Of a stretch of 64,000 nt of DNA, positions 58,766 to 64,000 are shown piece after piece; positions within the stretch are counted from its first letter, which is position 1, and every line of letters begins with the position of its first letter. A program made the translations under genes and the position numbers. This stretch comes from Brachionus rotundiformis (taxonomy: Eukaryota; Rotifera; Eurotatoria; Ploima; Brachionidae). Under the pieces are notes generated by a model. That model saw only the letters and a program-made list of their open reading frames with translations, did not search any database and was not told where the DNA came from. The stretch covers positions 1,288,402 to 1,352,401 of the forward strand of contig JAESIW010000115.1 of NCBI GenBank assembly GCA_016802295.1, given 5' to 3'.

Positions 58766-58996
58766 ATGTCTAGAAATACTTTTGATAAACATAATTGGAA
58801 AAACACTCACTTTAGACATTCAAATAATATTTTTAAAAGTAAGTCTAATTATTTAAAAAAAAATAAAAATAGCAATTTTAACAAAAAATCATTCGATTTA
58901 TTTTTATTAATTTATTTTGAAAAGAAACTTAAATGCTTTGATATTTCCAAAGCAGGCTTGCTTCTAGATGCAAATTTTTACATTCCTTTAAGTTAA
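58766..58996 (+). CDS. Small hypothetical ORF, doubtful
   Basis: 76 codons from an ATG. It is Lys/Asn-rich (MSRNTFDKHNWKNTHFRHSN ...), with a more complex end (CFDISKAGLLLDANFYIPLS). No family recognised. The A/T composition makes chance open frames of this size likely. The rest of 58220-59246 shows no gene. Confidence 0.2.
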   Translation: MSRNTFDKHNWKNTHFRHSNNIFKSKSNYLKKNKNSNFNKKSFDLFLLIYFEKKLKCFDISKAGLLLDANFYIPLS

Positions 58997-59246
58997 AAAT
59001 TCTTTACCAATTTTAAAAAATAATAAGTTTATTTGGTAAAATTTCAATTAACTCATGAAAGATGTTTGAAAAATTTAGGTAATTAAATTCAAATTTATTT
59101 AAATAACTTTAAAAAAAACGCATGATAATATTTACATTTTTTGAAGCATTCCGAATGCGCTGATCATTTTTGAGTGTATAAGTTAAAGCCCTAGAGCTTT
59201 TTTTTTTTCCTATTTTAATTAGGAAAAATAAAAAAAATTTCATAAA

Positions 59247-62200
59247 ATGTTAAAAATCTTAAATATAATTTTTTTCATAGGCTCAGTCGTTTCGACACCT
59301 GAGCTTATATTCTCTGGAGACGAGCATCCAAAGCCTGGTCTGGGAATCAACCTTGGACCGGTTGACTTTGGAATGTCACAATGGGTCTTTACCAATAAGT
59401 TTAAACATGCTAATGAATGGATAACAGTTGCGGCAGACATCGACTGGAAAAACTACCGAAGAATTGGTTCCATTGAGACAACATGGTCAGATGACGGATA
59501 TCCAATCGAATTCAATCACAATCCATCTGGCTCTTTTTATAATGGTTATTTGACTTCATTTGGCAACGATGGAAACTATCCTACTGGTGAATACATAGCT
59601 TCTTTTGAGGGAACCGGAAATATTTCTCTGTTTGGTGATGCCATTAATGTGAAATTTATAGAAAGCAATAAAGTAGAATTTTATGTGAACGAAACAACTT
59701 CAAATGGTATTATTCTCATAATAACAAAGCCTAATGCCACTAACATAGATGTCCGAATGAAGGAAGATGAATTTTCAATGGAAACATTTGACAAAAACTA
59801 CACCAAGGTTATAAGTATTTTTGAAGCTCTGAGATTTTCTGAATGGATGGTTGGGCGACAAGGCACCAGGATACCAAATGCAAATGTAGATTGGTCTACA
59901 AGAAGACCAATGACTTATTACACTCAATATGGCTACAAAATGGTATCAATTGAGTTCATAATTGAACTTGCCAATCTATTGAAGAAAGATATTTGGTTAT
60001 CAATACCAACAGAAGCCAGTTTTGATAACATATTACAAATTGCTGAGTATGTTTATGAAAACTTAAACAATGAAACTAGAATAATTTACGTCGAACAGTC
60101 ATCAAATAAAGGTTTTGATAGAAATAACAGAACAGCTCAAATGAATTTAGTAAATGCCTGGAGACAAGTATTTGGCAATGACACGCGAGTTAAATATGTT
60201 TTATCAACATGGCAATATTATTATTTTGAAAATACTTTGTCATTCTATACACCTGAGGATTTGGAGCAATTTGATTTATATTCGATTGCTGCTGATATAG
60301 CATATGGTGTTGAATTTAATGGTGATGGTTTTGATATATCAAAAGCTGAAAATTATACCAAAGATACAATCACTGATATAATAAAGCAAAAAATATATGA
60401 TGACGAGGCTAAAGCAATTTTTCAAGTTCAAAAAAGTAAAATAAAGCTAAATATATCCAGTGTTGGATACAATGTGGGATTTTTGGTACACGCACCTGGA
60501 TTTTCATTGCGTTGGAAGAAATCAAACGATTCGTATTTGGAACAGGAATTGGAAGATTTGATAATTGAAGCTCTTCGTCAACCAATAGTTGAGGATCTTA
60601 TGCTGGACTTTTTTGAAAGATGGTGGAAAGCTGGTGGAGGAATAATGTTTTTGAAGAGTATTGTAAGAAAGGTTGACCGATGTCCGAATGGTGGTGGACT
60701 GTGTGGCTACCAGTCTGTCTTGGAGCATTTAAATCAGGATCCGATGTCTGTCCCAATTTATAGAGCAGCTGTAAAGTGGTTAAACGGTGAAAGATCTCGT
60801 TTTCCATTTACTTCAGATGATATTCCAAAGCCAGAGAAAATTAATTGCACTAATTGTAAATGGGGTACTTGTCATCAGGTAGGAATTTTTATCTTATTTT
60901 TTTTTCTTTAAATCAATAAATGAAAATTAAATTGATTGCCTAAATTTCTATTAAGGAATTTTAAATTACTTAAAGAAAATGTAAAAAAATAATTTTAACT
61001 TGTCATCATTATTTGCATTTTTCTATATTTTGTTTGAGTTGCTAATTGTTACCAATTATTAATTATTGTATCTAATATTTATTTATATAATGATTATTTT
61101 TGGATGCGGCCGGACGAATCTGGTCCATTTGGCGGACAATTTTATGATCGTATAAAAATACGGGCAACCTAAAATATGGGATATAAAATAAATTTAAAAA
61201 ACTAAACTAAAAGAAAGATATTTTATTAAATTATTTTATTTTAAATCTTAATTTTAAATAATTAGTAAAATAAAAAGATAATTAAAAGTTTAGTTCTTTT
61301 AAATTTATTTTATATTCCATATTTTTTCCGTTTTTGTATATGACCATGAAATTGGACCGTCCGCCAACAGCTTCACCGGTTAAGCGGACATGGTCACGGT
61401 TTTTAAAATTTATGGCCAGTTTGGTGTCCGAATCCCAACATAGATATATTACTTAATCTATTATATATATTTATGATTTAAAAGAAACATTAATTACAAT
61501 AGTTCTTTGAATATTGAAGATCTTGTGGTTGTAATCATGGATTTTTGCTGTTTACCTTTAAAAATTTGGCAAAATCAATTCTTTTTTGCTAAATTTTTAG
61601 TTATACTGGCAAAATTTAAAATTTTTAGACTACTTTATAAAAAAAAAGATTTTATTAAAATTCAATTTTTAATTTAATTTGTTCCTTTAAGGGTAATTGT
61701 GTCTGTTTTGATGGATATTCTGGTCCCAGCTGTGATACACTATCGAAAAAATTCCTGGACTGTGCATCGAATAAAACTGAATACGCAATGAATTTAGCAG
61801 ACATACCTGACTGGTCAACTGAGTTAACATTTGTAGATTTGCATCGTCGCGCACGAAAATGGATTGTTCACAAACTTGTTTATGCTACTACTTGGGCCGA
61901 GCTTGACCAAGAAGATGTCCAATTATCTGAAGATGGATACCCATTTTACTTGGAAATAGACAAGCAAATTGGCACCTTCATGACTAGAGACTTAAAAGCT
62001 CACTATCCAAATGGAAAATATGTTTGCTTGTATGATGGAGATGGCTATCTTAATTTCTTGTTCGAAGACAATGTAATAACTCATAGAGATGCTGGCAGAA
62101 TCGAATTCACGGTAACTCATAAGACCGAGATGAACAATGGTATCTATTACAACATTATTCGAACAAATCCATCAAATCCAATAAGAAATGTGAGAATAAT

Positions 62201-64000
62201 GCAGGTTCAATTCGAACACACATACCAAGATTTTCCATTCTATCCCGCATTTTTGGAATTTTTGAGAAAATTTAAAACTATACGCTTCATGCCTTGGTCA
62301 AATGTTTTCCAAGATGTTGACATAGATTGGTTCAATCGTACAACTGACTCATTTTACACTTTTACTCTTCGTACAGGGGTAAGTATTGAAAAACAGGTTA
62401 ATTTGTGTAATATTCTTGGTGCCAATCCATGGTTTAACTTGCCACACAGAGCCACTGATGAGTACATTAGAAATTGGGCAACTTATGTCCGAGATAATTT
62501 AAGACCTGATGTAAAAATTTATATAGAAGTTGGTAATGAATGTTGGGGAACAGGAGGAAGTCACCCTTGTGGAAATTATGCACAAAAAATGGGTTTTATT
62601 CAAAACTATACCATCAAGTCAATGCAAAATTATTATTCCCTAAACTACCAGGGACAGATCTGCTATCATGCAATGACAGGCAAAAAATATAAAGACCTTA
62701 TTATTCAGGTCTTTAATGAAACTAATCAAGACACTGGAAGAATTAAGTTAATTTTTGGCTCACAAGCAGCTTGGACTGGTCCAACTGAGGTTTTTTTTCT
62801 GTGCAATGGAGATTTTTACAAGTCATATGACATGGTTGCTATAGCTCCATATATGTCTGGATCTCTTAAAAATGAAGACGATTCACTTATTTCTCTTGAA
62901 GAATTTTATCAAAAAACTATTGATGAAAGTATAGAAAATGCAGTTAGAGTAACCCAAACCATTGGTCTTTTGGTAAAAAATAAAACCGAAGGAAAAATGA
63001 AATTTGGTTTGTATGAAGCAGGACCAGATTTTTCTTCACTAACAGACACTTCTAATACAGAATTAACTGCTTTATCATACCAAATTCATCGTGATTCCAG
63101 AATGTACAATGCTTTAAAATCCTATTTGACCAATTTGACTCAAATTAAAGATGTTAATCTTGACTTGTTTGCATACTTTATTTCTGTAGGAGCCTGTTCC
63201 AAATATGGATGTTGGGGTATACTCGAGTCATCTGATGCCAATTGGACTGCATCTCCAAAGTACAAAGCCTACATGGAGCACATTGACTCAGAAGCTTTGT
63301 GTAACTGGGAAGAAAAAGAATACAATTGTAAATTAAATTGTAGCTCTAGTGGTGTTTGTGGACCAAATTTATTAACAGGCAAGAAAGAGATTTGCTCTTG
63401 TACATTTGGAACTCAAGGTGAATTCTGTGAACAGCCTAATTTTGTGATAAGCAAGCGATGTACCTATGAGTGTAGTGGTCATGGAATTTGCACCTATAAC
63501 CATACAGAAGGATTTTATGTTATTCATACTTGTCACTGCGATGCTGGATACTATGGTTATGGATGCGAAATTTTTACATGTACAAATAACTGTAATTTTA
63601 ATGGAAAATGTGTGGACAATGATACTTGTTCTTGTTTCCGTGGATTCACTGGTAAAAATTGTGAAATCGACTGCGGATGCAATACACATGGAGTTTGCTT
63701 GCCAGAGACAAACAGCTGCAAATGTGACCGAGGATATTCATTTGTTAACAATAAATGTGAATTGGATTGTACAGTGGACCCGCAGCGTGTCGAATGTTTA
63801 TCTTGCTTGGATTGTGGCTTTGGAACATGCATTAAAGGCTCTTGTGAATGCTGGGCAGGATATACCCATGATGTTCGCGGGTCATGTACAGTTCAAACTC
63901 GATCACCGAATGATGGCTCAAAAATCGGCATTAATCTTAATGGAGTAGTGGACTACTCGCCCCAATGGGCATTTGTTGACATTGCCAAAATGGGTAGAGA
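59247..64000 (+). CDS. Large secreted protein of bacterial-type cellulose-binding/glycosidase-like modules and EGF-like repeats (partial)
   Basis: Two exons lie in the window: 59247-60878 and 61692 to beyond 64000, joined in phase 0 across an 813-bp intron. The start is a signal peptide (MLKILNIIFFIGSVVS). Module 1 (about residues 30-525) starts GINLGPVDFGMSQWVFTNKF. An EGF-like knuckle follows (NCTNCKWGTCHQ-GNCVCFDGYSG). Module 2 (about 61760-63290) contains GKYVCLYDGDGYLNFLF, NPIRNVRIM, LRKFKTIRFMPW, ILGANPWFNLPHRATDEYIR and VKIYIEVGNECWG. After that come several Cys-rich EGF-like units (63340-63890; for example CTNNCNFNGKCVDNDTCSC, CLPETNSCKCDRGYS). Module 3 begins at about 63918 (KIGINLNGVVDYSPQWAFVD) and runs off the end. 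The module motifs match bacterial proteins annotated as cellulose-binding, with a TIM-barrel-like N-E motif. It is probably extracellular; a role in binding algal or bacterial polysaccharide is inference. Many N-x-S/T sites are present. Confidence 0.85.
61129..61367. mobile_element. MITE-like element with imperfect inverted repeats in the intron of the EGF/cellulose-binding gene
   Basis: Left 'ttggcggac..attttatgatcgtata' and right '..tatatgaccatgaaattggaccgtccgccaa' are inverted copies. The similarity extends through 'atatg(g/a)(g/a)atataaaataaattt' on both sides, so each arm is about 85-90 bp with several mismatches and small gaps. There is no coding capacity and no clear target duplication. 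Confidence 0.7.

Noticed and set aside
1..64000. CRISPR arrays, bacterial operons, Shine-Dalgarno sites or prophage
   Set aside because: The window is plainly eukaryotic; no regularly spaced short repeats or prokaryotic gene arrangement were seen.
1..64000. Full-length autonomous retrotransposon
   Set aside because: All LINE copies lack an intact endonuclease and carry frameshifts; no LTR pair was found, and the 143-bp direct repeats enclose only 246 bp.

Overview
This is a strongly AT-rich piece of an animal nuclear genome. The genes have short spliceosomal introns (many of about 47-75 bp, a few longer), use the standard genetic code, and sit among decayed non-LTR retrotransposons and small inverted-repeat elements. 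The gene set (NUP188, MED29, BICRA/GLTSCR1, TTC12, UBE2J2, a doublecortin-domain kinase, DDC) is metazoan. Compact introns, small secreted chimeras with PAN-like modules, and a multi-module EGF/cellulose-binding-type protein suggest a small aquatic spiralian. A monogonont rotifer such as Brachionus is my best guess, but this is inference and not proven by the window.

Layout, left to right. 1-5.5 kb: VPS26 (minus) and prefoldin subunit 5 (plus) diverge, followed by a secreted PAN-like/WD40 protein (minus). 5.5-16 kb: an accessory region with three copies of an apparently undescribed secreted SR-rich/double-Cys protein family. Two copies are nearly identical direct repeats about 8 kb apart and one is a diverged inverted copy. 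Fragments of CR1-like and other LINEs and transposase-like pieces lie between them. 17.2-22.7 kb: BICRA/GLTSCR1 (minus), whose signature domain is split by a 2.9-kb intron that holds a long near-perfect hairpin and a LINE remnant. 25.4-34.3 kb: MED29 and a 12-exon NUP188 diverge from a gap of about 180 bp. 34.4-41 kb: an acid-lipase-like enzyme, a secreted PAN-like/LamG-like protein, and aromatic-amino-acid decarboxylase with a GC-AG intron. 41-50 kb: LINE debris, a DCLK-like kinase, a MULE-like fragment and a perfect 162-bp MITE with a 9-bp target duplication. 50-56.7 kb: a WrbA-type quinone reductase (minus, intronless), then TTC12 (minus) and UBE2J2 (plus), which diverge. 57-64 kb: structured repeat tails, then the start of a large secreted protein that alternates bacterial-type cellulose-binding/glycosidase-like modules with EGF-like repeats and runs off the window.

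The housekeeping genes share no pathway; this is ordinary eukaryotic gene order. Exon joins given below were worked out by hand from GT-AG signals and reading-phase agreement. There is no transcript evidence, so boundaries are predictions. The main candidates for something new are the three-member secreted family with signs of gene conversion, the structured tail with compensatory changes, the intronic foldback in BICRA, and the EGF/cellulose-binding array.
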